This document shows positions 33,250 through 42,623 of a stretch of 53,253 bases of DNA, piece by piece. The position numbers were made by a program, and so were the translations under genes. The stretch lies in NCBI GenBank assembly GCA_003246365.1, contig QKAN01000095.1, positions 1 through 53,253 on the forward strand, in the 5' to 3' direction. Source of the DNA: Clostridia bacterium (GTDB lineage Bacteria > Bacillota > Clostridia > Christensenellales > CAG-138). Position 1 is the first letter of the stretch, and every line of letters starts with the position of its first letter. The notes beneath the pieces were generated by a model that saw only the letters and a program-made list of their open reading frames with translations, did not search any database and had not been told where the DNA came from.

Positions 33250-34290
33250 ATGAAACGTAATTGGATCAAAGCACTCGCATTCTTTCTGTTGCTTGGCATG
33301 CTGAGTTCATACTTTGGAAAAGTCGCAGCTACGGCAGGAACAGATTCCGCGGGTAACTATTCCGCCGGCATCACATTAGCTGGTCTCTATGCGGAGCCGG
33401 ATGATTCTATCGATGTGCTCATCTTTGGATCAAGCACATCGCGCGCCGCGTTTTTGCCAAAGATCTTATGGGATGATCAGGGAATTACCTCCTATAATCT
33501 TTCAACACCCAGCCAATCTGCTTCTATTGCATACTATTTATTGCAAGATGCGCTCGATAAGCAATCGCCAAGTGTTGTCATCATCAACGCCTCACAGTTT
33601 TTCAAAGATTTCGATACAGAAAGTCTTCTTCTTGATATTTCTTCATTATCTGCCGTGATGAAACCAAGCGTAAATAAGCTATCGTTTTTAAACGAACTTT
33701 CTAAACAGCTGTCTTGGCAGTCGATCATCGAATTGTATCTTCCCATCTTAGCGCTTCATGCCAACATGGCATACGTTGAACCGGGGGATTTTCTTCTAAA
33801 AAATTACCGTAATCCAAATAATCTCAAAGGCGCAATGCCGTATCTAACTTGCAGTGTTAACATACCCGATCAGCCTTTTTTACCAAATTCGGATGAAATT
33901 GTTTCGTTTGATCAAACAGAACTGCAATATATGAAAAAAATTCAAGGGCTTTGCGAAGAACACGGAATTGAACTACTGATTGCAATTCCACCTAAAACAA
34001 AAACTTGGACAAAACAGAACAACGCGCTTGTCGAGTCATACTGTTCGGAGTATGGAATAGAGTTTCTTGATATGAATGAATCTGATATTCTATCTGAGAC
34101 CGGGTTTGATCAACGGCAGGATTTTTATGACGACGGCCTCCACGTAAATATAAACGGAGCGATCAAATTGTCGCATTATTTGTCTGATTATTTAAGTAAA
34201 AGCTTCGAACTAGCAGACCACACAGATGATCCAGCATATTCCTATTGGAATAACTGTGTTTTACCGAAAATGACAATTTCAGCAGAATAG
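33250..34290 (+). CDS. SGNH-fold extracellular acylation protein, DltD/AlgX-like
   Basis: About 346 residues. One N-terminal membrane anchor (WIKALAFFLLLGMLSSYFG) then an exported SGNH-like domain: block I DVLIFGSSTSRAAFLP (Ser in GSS), block III-like IINASQF, and the C-terminal Asp/His pair in FYDDGLHVNINGAIKL. These residues match DltD/AlgJ-type partners of MBOAT proteins. I start it at ATG 33250, with GAGG 8 nt upstream, 1 bp after the MBOAT stop. It likely completes acyl transfer to a cell-surface polymer. Confidence 0.87.
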   Translation: MKRNWIKALAFFLLLGMLSSYFGKVAATAGTDSAGNYSAGITLAGLYAEPDDSIDVLIFGSSTSRAAFLPKILWDDQGITSYNLSTPSQSASIAYYLLQDALDKQSPSVVIINASQFFKDFDTESLLLDISSLSAVMKPSVNKLSFLNELSKQLSWQSIIELYLPILALHANMAYVEPGDFLLKNYRNPNNLKGAMPYLTCSVNIPDQPFLPNSDEIVSFDQTELQYMKKIQGLCEEHGIELLIAIPPKTKTWTKQNNALVESYCSEYGIEFLDMNESDILSETGFDQRQDFYDDGLHVNINGAIKLSHYLSDYLSKSFELADHTDDPAYSYWNNCVLPKMTISAE

Positions 34291-34347
34291 CAGATGCTTC
34301 AGATGATTCTTACCCGCTATTTTTGAGAGTATTTGTACTTTTTCATC

Positions 34348-34376
34348 TTGACAACGCCGTTTGACACGCTTATATT
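34348..34376 (+). promoter_or_regulatory. trp operon promoter
   Basis: TTGACA (34348-34353), 17 nt, TATATT (34371-34376). The start would be near 34383, exactly where the T-box leader begins. Confidence 0.85.
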
Positions 34377-34383
34377 ATATATA

Positions 34384-34667
34384 ATTAAACCGTTGACGCG
34401 GAGATAACGGTGAGGATGCTCCTACAGAGAGCCTGCGGCGCTGAGAGTCAGGCGGAAAACACTTCATCAAATGGACCGCTGAGGGTGCAGTCAAAGGGAA
34501 CTTTCCCAAGTATTCTGCAACGTGTGGGCATACGTCAGTTGTCAGGGATATGTTGGTATCCTGCAAAGCGTACGGATTTTCCGTAAATCAAGGTGGCACC
34601 GCGGATAAACGAGTTTATTCGTCCTTGACAGAATCGTATTCGATTTTGTCAGGGACTTTTTTTATGC
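34384..34667 (+). promoter_or_regulatory. T-box leader with Trp (UGG) specifier
   Basis: About 280 nt. Stem I includes the AGAGAG/GCTGAGAG elements and, on its 3' side, the specifier TGG followed by ACCGC (about 34470). The T-box proper AAGGTGGCACCGCGG is at 34590-34604 and pairs with the uncharged tRNA acceptor end. The terminator GTCCTTGACA/TGTCAGGGAC with seven Ts (34621-34667) is the alternative fold. Uncharged tRNA-Trp should allow read-through into trpE. Confidence 0.95.
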
Positions 34668-34694
34668 CCTGCTTGTTGAGAAAGGAGACCCCAC

Positions 34695-36158
34695 TTGCTG
34701 AAACCAACCTTGGAAGAAATCAAAGCCTATGCCAATGACGGCCGCTACCGCGCGGCGCCGGTGAGCATGGAAATACTCTCGGACATCCGCACGCCGATCG
34801 AGGTGCTCCGCATTTTAAAGAACATCTCCACGCACTGCTATCTGCTGGAGTCCGTCGTGAATCAGGAAAAATGGGGGCGTTATACCTTCCTTGGATATGA
34901 CCCGAAATTCGAGGTCACCTGCCTCAACGGACAGATGAAGATCGGCTCGCATTCGTTTGAAACCCGGAATCCGGGGGAGCACATCCGGCAGATCATCGAG
35001 GAGCATTTTAGCCCGCGGGTAGAAGGTCTGCCTTCGTTTACCGGCGGTCTGGTCGGGTATTTCTCGTATGATTATCTGAAATATGCCGAACCGACGCTCA
35101 AGTTGGACGCAAAGGACACCGAGGGATTCAACGATGTAGACCTGATGTTGTTTGACAAAGTGATCGCTTTTGATAACCTACGCCAGAAGATCGTATTGAT
35201 CGTCAATATTTCGCTGAACAATGTTGAAACCGAATATAACCGCGCGGCGTTCGAGTTGGAACAGATGGCTTCCCTGCTCCGTTCTGGAAAACCGGCAACG
35301 GAACCGCGAGGCGCGCTGAAATCCGAGCTGAAAGCCTTGTTTGACAAAGACCAGTTCTGCGCGATGGTTGAGCGAGCGAAATATCATATTCACGAAGGCG
35401 ATATTTTTCAGGTCGTGCTCTCAAACCGTTTGGAAGCGGACTACGAAGGCAGCCTGCTCAACGCGTACCGTGTGCTTAGAACGGTCAACCCGTCCCCCTA
35501 CATGTTTTATTTTTCCAGCTGCGATATGGAAGTTGCCGGCGCTTCGCCCGAAACACTCGTAAAACTGGAAAACGGCACGCTCTACACCTTTCCCCTCGCG
35601 GGTACGCGTCCGCGCGGCAAAACGGAAGAAGAAGATCTCGCGCTTGAGCGCGAACTCCTCGCCGATCCGAAAGAACTCGCGGAGCACAACATGCTTGTTG
35701 ATCTGGGAAGAAACGACATCGGCAAAATCAGCCGTTTCGGCAGCGTGAGCGTCGAGCAGTATCTCTCGATTGAGCGGTATTCGCATGTCATGCACATCGG
35801 TTCCACCGTGCGTGGAGAAATTGCCGAAGGAAAGACCGCACTGGACGCCATCGACGCGATTCTGCCCGCGGGCACGCTTTCCGGCGCGCCGAAGCTGCGC
35901 GCCTGCCAGCTCATCAACGATTTAGAGGACAACAAGCGTGGCATCTACGGCGGCGCAATCGGATATCTCGATTTTTCGGGCAATCTGGATACGTGCATCG
36001 CCATCCGCATCGCATACAAGAAAAACGGCAAGGTGTTCGTCCGCAGCGGCGCGGGTATTGTCGCGGATTCTGTGCCCGAGAGCGAATATCAGGAGTGTCT
36101 GAATAAAGCTGCCGCGGTCATCAAGGCGCTAAGGCTCGCCGAGGAGGAAACGCTATGA
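34695..36158 (+). CDS. trpE: anthranilate synthase component I
   Basis: 487 residues. Chorismate-binding motifs are intact: SPYMFYF, ASPETLVKLENGTLYTFPLAGTRPRG, EHNMLVDLGRNDIGK, LPAGTLSGAPKLRACQLI and FVRSGAGIVADSVPESEY. Translation starts at TTG 34695, 7 nt after AAAGGAG. It converts chorismate to anthranilate with TrpG as glutamine amidotransferase. First gene of the operon behind the Trp T-box; overlaps trpG by 4 bp. Confidence 0.97.
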   Translation: MLKPTLEEIKAYANDGRYRAAPVSMEILSDIRTPIEVLRILKNISTHCYLLESVVNQEKWGRYTFLGYDPKFEVTCLNGQMKIGSHSFETRNPGEHIRQIIEEHFSPRVEGLPSFTGGLVGYFSYDYLKYAEPTLKLDAKDTEGFNDVDLMLFDKVIAFDNLRQKIVLIVNISLNNVETEYNRAAFELEQMASLLRSGKPATEPRGALKSELKALFDKDQFCAMVERAKYHIHEGDIFQVVLSNRLEADYEGSLLNAYRVLRTVNPSPYMFYFSSCDMEVAGASPETLVKLENGTLYTFPLAGTRPRGKTEEEDLALERELLADPKELAEHNMLVDLGRNDIGKISRFGSVSVEQYLSIERYSHVMHIGSTVRGEIAEGKTALDAIDAILPAGTLSGAPKLRACQLINDLEDNKRGIYGGAIGYLDFSGNLDTCIAIRIAYKKNGKVFVRSGAGIVADSVPESEYQECLNKAAAVIKALRLAEEETL

Positions 36159-36739
36159 TTCTGTTGATCGATAACTACGACAGCTTCTCTTACAACCTTT
36201 ATCAGCTGGTCGGCTCCATCAATCCCGATATCCGCGTTATCCGTAACGACGCGATGACGGCGGAAGAAATCGGCGCGCTCGAACCGGAAGCAATCGTCAT
36301 CTCGCCCGGCCCCGGTCGGCCGGAACACGCGGGTGTTTGCATGGACGTCATCCGTGCGCTCGGCGGCAACATTCCAATTCTTGGCGTATGTTTGGGACAT
36401 CAGGCAATCTGCGCCGCATTCGGCGCAACGGTTTCTTACGCAAAGGAACTGATGCACGGCAAACAGTCCATCTCCAAGCTCGACACCGCCTGTCCCCTGT
36501 TTCGCGGCTGTCCGGAGAAAATTCCTGTCGCGCGATATCATTCGCTCGCAGCGGTGGAAGATACGATTCCCGATTGTCTCCGCGTAACCGCGCGGACGGA
36601 CGACGGAGAAGTGATGGCCTTGATGCATGCGGACTATCCCGTGTTTGGCCTGCAGTTTCATCCAGAGTCGATATTAACGCCAAACGGCAGAACCATCGTA
36701 GAGAATTTTTTAGCATTGGCAAAGGAGAAAAAACAATGA
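36155..36739 (+). CDS. trpG: anthranilate synthase component II (glutamine amidotransferase)
   Basis: 194 residues, class I glutamine amidotransferase: [13 protein letters not shown] start, SPGPGRPE, nucleophile Cys in GVCLGHQAI, and catalytic His-Glu in LQFHPESI. It supplies ammonia to TrpE. Overlaps trpE and trpD by 4 bp each (ATGA type), indicating coupled translation. Confidence 0.97.
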   Translation: MILLIDNYDSFSYNLYQLVGSINPDIRVIRNDAMTAEEIGALEPEAIVISPGPGRPEHAGVCMDVIRALGGNIPILGVCLGHQAICAAFGATVSYAKELMHGKQSISKLDTACPLFRGCPEKIPVARYHSLAAVEDTIPDCLRVTARTDDGEVMALMHADYPVFGLQFHPESILTPNGRTIVENFLALAKEKKQ

Positions 36740-37755
36740 TCAAAGAAGCAATCATCAAAATTGTTGATAAACAGGACCTGACCTATGACGAAGCGTACGC
36801 CGTCATCCACGAAATCATGAGCGGCGAAACCACCGCAACGCAAAACGCGGCGTTTCTCGCGGCGCTTTCCACCAAGAGCACAAAGGCGGAGACCATCGAC
36901 GAAATCTCCGGCTGCGCGGCGGCAATGCGCGACCACGCCATCAAGGTAACGCACGATATGGATTTATTGGAGATCGTTGGCACCGGCGGAGACGGCGCGC
37001 ACAGTTTCAACATCTCAACCACCTCCGCACTCGTGGCAGCGGCTGGCGGCGTCAAGGTTGCCAAACACGGCAATCGTGCTGCCTCTTCAAAAAGCGGTAC
37101 TGCGGATTGTCTGGAGGCGCTGGGCGTCAACATTGATCAGCCGCCGGAAAAATGTGTCTCATTGCTGCAGGATGTCGGCATGTGCTTCTTCTTTGCGCAA
37201 AAATACCATACCTCTATGAAATACGTCGGCGCAATCCGCAAGGAGCTCGGCATCCGCACAGTATTCAACATTTTAGGCCCGCTGACGAATCCCGCACAGC
37301 CGAAAACGCAACTGCTCGGCGTCTACAGTGAATCTCTGGTGGAACCGCTCGCGCGCGTGCTCACAAGCCTCGGCGTCAAGCGCGGTATGGTCGTATACGG
37401 GCAGGACAAGCTGGACGAAATCTCCCTTAGCGCGCCGACGACCGTCTGCGAATTCAGCGACGGATTCTATGACTCCTATGTAATTCAGCCAGAAGACTTT
37501 GGCCTGACCCGTTGCAAAAAAGAAGACCTTTTCGGCGGCACGCCGGAGGAAAACGCCGCCATCACCCACGCAATTCTCTCCGGCACAGAGCGCGGGCCGA
37601 AACGCGACGCGGTACTGCTCAACGCAGGCGCGGCGCTCTACCTCGGCAAAAAAGCTGATTCTCTAGCGGACGGCATCCGGCTCGCTGGCGAACTGATCGA
37701 CTCCGGCGCGGCGCTGCAAAAGCTGGAAGCGTTCCGCGTGGCTTCGCAGGAGTAA
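36736..37755 (+). CDS. trpD: anthranilate phosphoribosyltransferase
   Basis: 339 residues. Motifs: [17 protein letters not shown] (PRPP loop), [28 protein letters not shown] and DELDEIS-like [12 protein letters not shown] start at ATG 36736, overlapping the trpG stop, with AAAGGAG upstream. It joins anthranilate and PRPP to phosphoribosyl anthranilate. Confidence 0.97.
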   Translation: MIKEAIIKIVDKQDLTYDEAYAVIHEIMSGETTATQNAAFLAALSTKSTKAETIDEISGCAAAMRDHAIKVTHDMDLLEIVGTGGDGAHSFNISTTSALVAAAGGVKVAKHGNRAASSKSGTADCLEALGVNIDQPPEKCVSLLQDVGMCFFFAQKYHTSMKYVGAIRKELGIRTVFNILGPLTNPAQPKTQLLGVYSESLVEPLARVLTSLGVKRGMVVYGQDKLDEISLSAPTTVCEFSDGFYDSYVIQPEDFGLTRCKKEDLFGGTPEENAAITHAILSGTERGPKRDAVLLNAGAALYLGKKADSLADGIRLAGELIDSGAALQKLEAFRVASQE

Positions 37756-37760
37756 CCGCC

Positions 37761-38555
37761 GTGTCTACGATTCTCGATCAACTGGCGGATTACGCGCGGC
37801 AGCGCGTCGCGGCAGATCGGCAGCAACGTTCGCTGAATGCGCTTGTTTCGCTTTATGAAAGCGGAACCGTCCCTGCGCGAGCACCGTTTGCATTCGAAGC
37901 CGCGTTAAAAAAGCCCGGCTTGTCGTTCATCTGCGAAATCAAAAAAGCGTCCCCTTCAAAAGGGCTTATTTCCGAGGATTTTCCTTATCTCGATATTGCG
38001 CGGGAATATGAGAACGCGGGCGCGGATTGCATCTCCTGCCTGACCGAACCGAAGTGGTTCCTCGGCAGCGACAAGATTTTTACGGATGTGCGCGCGGCTG
38101 TGTCCACGCCGATGCTGCGAAAGGATTTCACGGTAGATCCGTATCAAATCTATCAGGCGAAGCTGATGGGCGCAGACGCGGTGCTTCTCATCTGCGCAAT
38201 TTTCAGCGAATCAGAAATTCGCAGCATGCTTGCGCTTTGCGACGATCTGGGGCTTTCGGCTCTGGTGGAAGCACATGATGAGAGCGAACTCCTGACGGCA
38301 ATTCGCGCAGGCGCACGGATCATCGGCGTCAACAACCGGAACCTGAAAGATTTCTCCGTGGACACCGAAAACAGCAAAAAGCTGCGTTCGCTCGCTCCGG
38401 AAGGCGTGCTGTTTGTCTCCGAAAGTGGAATTCAGTCGGCTGAAGATGTGCGTGCGCTCCGCGATTGCGGAGTAGACGCAGTTCTCATCGGCGAGGCGCT
38501 GATGCGCGCGCCGGATAAAAAAGCGATGCTTGAACAATTACGAGGTACGATATGA
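37761..38555 (+). CDS. trpC: indole-3-glycerol phosphate synthase
   Basis: 264 residues, TIM barrel with [64 protein letters not shown] and [15 protein letters not shown] start 37761 with AGGAG 7 nt upstream. It closes the ring of CdRP to indole-3-glycerol phosphate. Overlaps the next gene by 4 bp. Confidence 0.97.
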   Translation: MSTILDQLADYARQRVAADRQQRSLNALVSLYESGTVPARAPFAFEAALKKPGLSFICEIKKASPSKGLISEDFPYLDIAREYENAGADCISCLTEPKWFLGSDKIFTDVRAAVSTPMLRKDFTVDPYQIYQAKLMGADAVLLICAIFSESEIRSMLALCDDLGLSALVEAHDESELLTAIRAGARIIGVNNRNLKDFSVDTENSKKLRSLAPEGVLFVSESGIQSAEDVRALRDCGVDAVLIGEALMRAPDKKAMLEQLRGTI

Positions 38556-40360
38556 CAAAAATAAAACTCTGCGGTCTCTCCCGTCCGGAAGACATTGCTG
38601 CGGCCAACGAGCAAAAGCCCGACTATATCGGGTTTGTGTTTGCCAAAGCCAGCAAACGGTATGTTTCGCCTATTCGCGCAGCCGAATTGAGAAGCGAGCT
38701 TTCGCCGGAGATTTCCGTCGTCGGCGTGTTTGTAAACGAGCCGGTCGGCGAAGTCGTTCGTCTGTTAAAATCGGGCGTAATCGACGTTGCGCAGCTACAC
38801 GGATCGGAATCGAGAGACTATGTGCTGGAGCTGAAACGCCGCGCGGATCATCCGGTCATACAGGCGTTCCGTGTCGCTTCCCAAGAGGACATTCTCCGCG
38901 CGGAGGCGTCGCCCGCCGACTATGTTTTGTTGGACAACGGCGCGGGCGGTACAGGCGAATCCTTCGACTGGTCGCTGGTTGCGTCCGTCAAACGTCCCTT
39001 CTTCCTCGCCGGTGGGCTTTCGCCAGAAAACGTATCGGATGCTATACAAAAATGCGCACCGTTTGCCGTGGACGCCAGTTCCGGGTTGGAAACAGGCGGG
39101 CTCAAAGACGCAGCTAAGATGAAAGCCTTTGTCGATGCGGTGCGTGAAGCGGATCGTAACCGCGAAATGCAGGAGCGCAAAAAAGGCCGTTTCGGTATTC
39201 ACGGAGGGCAATATGTTCCCGAAACGCTGATGACCGCGATCAACGAACTGGAAGCGGCATATCTGCACTATAAATCAGATCCTGCGTTTCAGGAAGAGCT
39301 CTCTGTTCTACTCAACGAGTACGCAGGTCGCCCCAGCCGCCTGTATTATGCCGAGGCTTTAACCCGCGCACTCGGCGGCGCGAAAATTTATCTCAAGCGC
39401 GAGGATTTAAACCACACCGGCGCGCATAAAATCAACAATGTCCTGGGGCAGGCGCTGCTCGCAAAAAAGATGGGCAAAACGCGGCTCATCGCCGAAACTG
39501 GAGCGGGACAGCACGGGGTCGCAACCGCGACCGCGGCAGCGCTCTTCGGCATGGAATGCGTCGTCTATATGGGAAAAGAGGACACCGAGCGTCAGGCGTT
39601 GAACGTCTACCGCATGCGGCTGCTTGGCGCGGAGGTCATCCCAGTCACCAGCGGCACTGCAACGCTCAAAGACGCCGTATCCGAGGCGATGCGCGAATGG
39701 ACAACGCGAATTGACGACACGCACTACTGCCTCGGTTCCGTCATGGGGCCACATCCTTTTCCAACGATCGTGCGTGATTTTCAGGCGGTGATCTCGCGTG
39801 AAATCAAGTCGCAAATCATCAAAAAAGAAGGCCGCCTGCCGGACGCAGTTCTGGCCTGCGTTGGCGGCGGCAGCAATGCAATCGGTGCGTTTTATCACTT
39901 TATCAACGACCCCGCCGTCCGCCTGATCGGCTGCGAAGCGGCGGGACGCGGCATCGATACCTTCGAAACCGCCGCAACGATCAGCACAGGACGTCTTGGC
40001 ATTTTCCACGGCATGAAATCGTATTTTTGTCAGGACGAATACGGGCAGATCGCGCCAGTCTATTCTATTTCGGCAGGTCTGGACTATCCCGGCGTCGGGC
40101 CGGAGCACGCGTATCTGCACGATATCCATCGCGCGGAGTATGTCGCTGTGACCGATGAAGAAGCAGTGTGTGCCTTTGAGCTGCTGAGCAAAACGGAAGG
40201 CATCATTCAGGCGATCGAATCCGCGCACGCCGTGGCGCATGCACTAAAGATGGTTCCAAGCATGAATCGGGATCAAATCGTCGTCATCTGTCTTTCCGGA
40301 CGCGGCGACAAAGACTGCGCGGCAATTGCGCGATATAGGGGGCAGGATATTCATGAGTAG
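38552..40360 (+). CDS. trpFB: TrpF-TrpB fusion: phosphoribosylanthranilate isomerase / tryptophan synthase beta
   Basis: 602 residues in one open frame. Residues 1 to about 200 are TrpF: catalytic Cys in [32 protein letters not shown] (Asp), [23 protein letters not shown] charged linker ([15 protein letters not shown]) leads into complete TrpB from about 208: [13 protein letters not shown] Lys in [22 protein letters not shown] (Glu), GGGSNAIG and CLSGRGDKD. No stop or frameshift separates them. It would catalyse the PRA to CdRP isomerisation and, with TrpA, the indole plus serine step. Confidence 0.96.
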   Translation: MTKIKLCGLSRPEDIAAANEQKPDYIGFVFAKASKRYVSPIRAAELRSELSPEISVVGVFVNEPVGEVVRLLKSGVIDVAQLHGSESRDYVLELKRRADHPVIQAFRVASQEDILRAEASPADYVLLDNGAGGTGESFDWSLVASVKRPFFLAGGLSPENVSDAIQKCAPFAVDASSGLETGGLKDAAKMKAFVDAVREADRNREMQERKKGRFGIHGGQYVPETLMTAINELEAAYLHYKSDPAFQEELSVLLNEYAGRPSRLYYAEALTRALGGAKIYLKREDLNHTGAHKINNVLGQALLAKKMGKTRLIAETGAGQHGVATATAAALFGMECVVYMGKEDTERQALNVYRMRLLGAEVIPVTSGTATLKDAVSEAMREWTTRIDDTHYCLGSVMGPHPFPTIVRDFQAVISREIKSQIIKKEGRLPDAVLACVGGGSNAIGAFYHFINDPAVRLIGCEAAGRGIDTFETAATISTGRLGIFHGMKSYFCQDEYGQIAPVYSISAGLDYPGVGPEHAYLHDIHRAEYVAVTDEEAVCAFELLSKTEGIIQAIESAHAVAHALKMVPSMNRDQIVVICLSGRGDKDCAAIARYRGQDIHE

Positions 40361-41126
40361 AGTGACAGAAGCGTTTCAAAGCGGAAAAGTGTTCATTCCG
40401 TTTATCACCTGCGGTGACCCCGATTTGGAAACAACCGCGCGTCTCGTCCGCGCGATGGCGGAAAGCGGCGCCGGTCTGATCGAACTGGGCATTCCTTTTT
40501 CCGACCCGACCGCGGAAGGCCCCGTCATACAGGCGGCGAATCAACGCGCGTTGTCGGGCGGCGTAACCACCGACAAGATTTTTGATATGGTGAAAACTCT
40601 TCGCGTAGACGTGTCGGTTCCGCTTGCTTTTATGACATACGCAAACGTCGTCTTTTCCTATGGAACAGAGCGTTTTCTTGCAAAAGCGGTTGACGCTGGC
40701 ATCGACGCGCTTATTCTGCCGGATGTACCGTTTGAGGAAAAAGGCGAGTTTGCGCCCGCATGCCGCGCGGCAGGAATCGATTTTATCAGTCTCATCGCGC
40801 CAACCTCGCATGAGCGCATCGCCATGATCGCGAAAGAAGCGCAAGGCTTTGTATACTGTGTTTCTTCGCTAGGGGTCACTGGCATGCGCAGCAGCATTAC
40901 AACCGACCTCGGCGCAATGGTGCAGCTAGTTCGAGAGGCGAACCCGAACATCCCCTGCGCAATCGGGTTTGGCGTTTCCACGCCGGAACAGGCAGCGGCT
41001 ATGTCGAAGCTAGCCGACGGGGTCATCGTCGGCTCCGCTATCGTGCGGCGCATCGCCGAACATAAACAGGATTCCGTTTCCCATGTTTCAGAATTTGTAA
41101 AGTCCATGAAACAGGCAATGCCGTAA
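40353..41126 (+). CDS. trpA: tryptophan synthase alpha subunit
   Basis: 257 residues. [11 protein letters not shown], the catalytic Glu in [19 protein letters not shown], and Asp in [10 protein letters not shown]; then [12 protein letters not shown] and [14 protein letters not shown] 40353 overlaps the trpB stop by 8 bp; the upstream in-frame extension lacks a binding site. It cleaves indole-3-glycerol phosphate and channels indole to TrpB. Confidence 0.97.
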   Translation: MSRVTEAFQSGKVFIPFITCGDPDLETTARLVRAMAESGAGLIELGIPFSDPTAEGPVIQAANQRALSGGVTTDKIFDMVKTLRVDVSVPLAFMTYANVVFSYGTERFLAKAVDAGIDALILPDVPFEEKGEFAPACRAAGIDFISLIAPTSHERIAMIAKEAQGFVYCVSSLGVTGMRSSITTDLGAMVQLVREANPNIPCAIGFGVSTPEQAAAMSKLADGVIVGSAIVRRIAEHKQDSVSHVSEFVKSMKQAMP

Positions 41127-41155
41127 CCCGTCATTTCTGACGATTACGGCATTGC
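41115..41155. terminator. hairpin at the end of the trp operon
   Basis: GCAATGCCGTAA pairs with TTACGGCATTGC, with an inner CGTCA/TGACG stem. It includes the trpA stop codon and lies between convergent genes. No long U-run follows. Confidence 0.65.
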
Positions 41156-41175
41156 AAGACACCAGATCGATTCTA

Positions 41176-41604
41176 TCAAACCGCAGTCTGCATTCTTTTG
41201 CGCACTGCGGTATTTATTTTTGCCTGCCAAAGGATCGCCCCCAGCAATAGAATCCCTGCAAATATCCAGTAAATCGTATCGTAGCTGGTATATCGGCCGG
41301 AAATGTTGATGATCGCGCGGACGAGAAATCCAACGCTCAGCGTCGCAACCGCGCTGTTCCAGAGGCGGCGCGTCGTAGCAGACGGCATCCTGCCGTTTGA
41401 AAAACTCATCAGCAGCGCCGGCAACGCACCGAGCACGAGTGCTGGAGCAAACAGAAACACCATAAACGGGGAACTCACGCCGTAGCTAAAATGCAGATAG
41501 ATCGCGCTGATTCCGCCTAAAGCCCCCGCGATTACGGCATAGATTGCCGCCATGCGTTTCAGGCTTTTACGTTTCCTTTCAAGCTGCAATGTAGACAATG
41601 TCAC
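41176..41604 (-). CDS. small four-helix membrane protein
   Basis: 142 residues, four hydrophobic segments (about 19-37, 45-65, 85-103, 109-128) with a basic N-terminus. I do not recognise the family. It starts at GTG 41604 (TTG 41598 is an alternative) after AAAGGGCGG and overlaps the end of the phosphodiester glycosidase-domain gene by 26 bp, so it is the last gene of the surface operon. Confidence 0.6.
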   Translation of the reverse strand: MTLSTLQLERKRKSLKRMAAIYAVIAGALGGISAIYLHFSYGVSSPFMVFLFAPALVLGALPALLMSFSNGRMPSATTRRLWNSAVATLSVGFLVRAIINISGRYTSYDTIYWIFAGILLLGAILWQAKINTAVRKRMQTAV

Positions 41605-42616
41605 TCACCGCCCTTTGCGTAATTTTGCTTCCGTTCGTCGTCGGGTTGTTGATTACGGTTCCGTTAAATACCATGGTCGAAGAACCGCCGCCGTCGAGGT
41701 TATAAGCCGTTACACAGCAGTATTGCTGCATCACTTGCGCCAGTTCGTATAGACTGAGTCCGTCGCTCTCGCTCGTGCGTCCATCTGAAACTACGATGAT
41801 ATAGTGCAGATCGTCCACGATGCCGATTGCGGTGCGCGGGTTGCTTGTCTTCGCCTGGTCAACTTCCTCAGAAGTCGTTACAGCAATTCCGCCGTTTTCA
41901 ACGAGCGCCGGGCCAAAGGATAAAAGCTGTACGACGCCGCTGTCAATCAGTTCTTGCGCGCTGACTTCGGTTTCGTCGATAATGGCGAAACTGCCGTCCG
42001 CATAGATCACAAGGTCTTCTGTGTCGTCGCCCTGCCTTACAGTGTCTCGATAGAGTACGCCGTTTTTAATGACATAGCCGCGTTTGTTCGCCCCGTAATA
42101 GTCGCCGTTGATCGCCAGAATCGCGTTGTTTGCTTCCGCCATTGTGCTGGTCGTCTGCGTAATGTTCGTACCGAACGTATTCTGCGCCAGTGCGGTCAGT
42201 AAGCTGCTCGCACTTGTTAGTTGAATATCAGCAACGTATACCGTAGTGTCCGACACGCGAATCGTATCAATCGTGATACTCACGCCGTTTCCAACATAGC
42301 TGTTATCCGTAATAACCGGTTCGCTTGCAGTTGTTTGCGTTTCGGTCTCCGTCGCAGTTGCTGCTGTTTCATCTGTCGTTGTGTCAGTCGTGCTGGTTGC
42401 CTGCGCGGTTTGGGCGGTTGTCGTCGTCGTAGTGTCCGTCTGAATCGTTGTCACTTCGGTCGTTACTTCAGTTGTTGCGTTGACTACCGTTGCGCTCGTC
42501 GTTGCCGCGCTGGGCAAAACGAAGGTATCCAGAAGCACATATCCGGTAAACACCGTTAACACGAGCGAGAAAGCCAACGCATATGCATGTTTTTGAAACC
42601 AACTTCTTTGTTTCAT
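41579..42616 (-). CDS. phosphodiester glycosidase (NAGPA) domain surface protein
   Basis: About 345 residues. One N-terminal membrane segment (about 12-34), a Thr-rich low-complexity stalk (about 38-105), then an NAGPA/exopolysaccharide-type domain: AILAINGDYYGANKRGYVIKNG, NPRTAIGIVDDLHYIIVVSDGR, LYELAQVMQQYCCVTAYNLDGGGSSTMV. The family removes or cleaves sugar-phosphodiester caps, for example N-acetylglucosamine-1-phosphodiester. I start it at ATG 42616, 7 bp after the upstream gene's stop. Outward-facing, anchored. Part of the VTC/DUF4956 surface operon. Confidence 0.85.
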   Translation of the reverse strand: MKQRSWFQKHAYALAFSLVLTVFTGYVLLDTFVLPSAATTSATVVNATTEVTTEVTTIQTDTTTTTTAQTAQATSTTDTTTDETAATATETETQTTASEPVITDNSYVGNGVSITIDTIRVSDTTVYVADIQLTSASSLLTALAQNTFGTNITQTTSTMAEANNAILAINGDYYGANKRGYVIKNGVLYRDTVRQGDDTEDLVIYADGSFAIIDETEVSAQELIDSGVVQLLSFGPALVENGGIAVTTSEEVDQAKTSNPRTAIGIVDDLHYIIVVSDGRTSESDGLSLYELAQVMQQYCCVTAYNLDGGGSSTMVFNGTVINNPTTNGSKITQRAVSDIVYIAA

Positions 42617-42623
42617 ATTAAAA

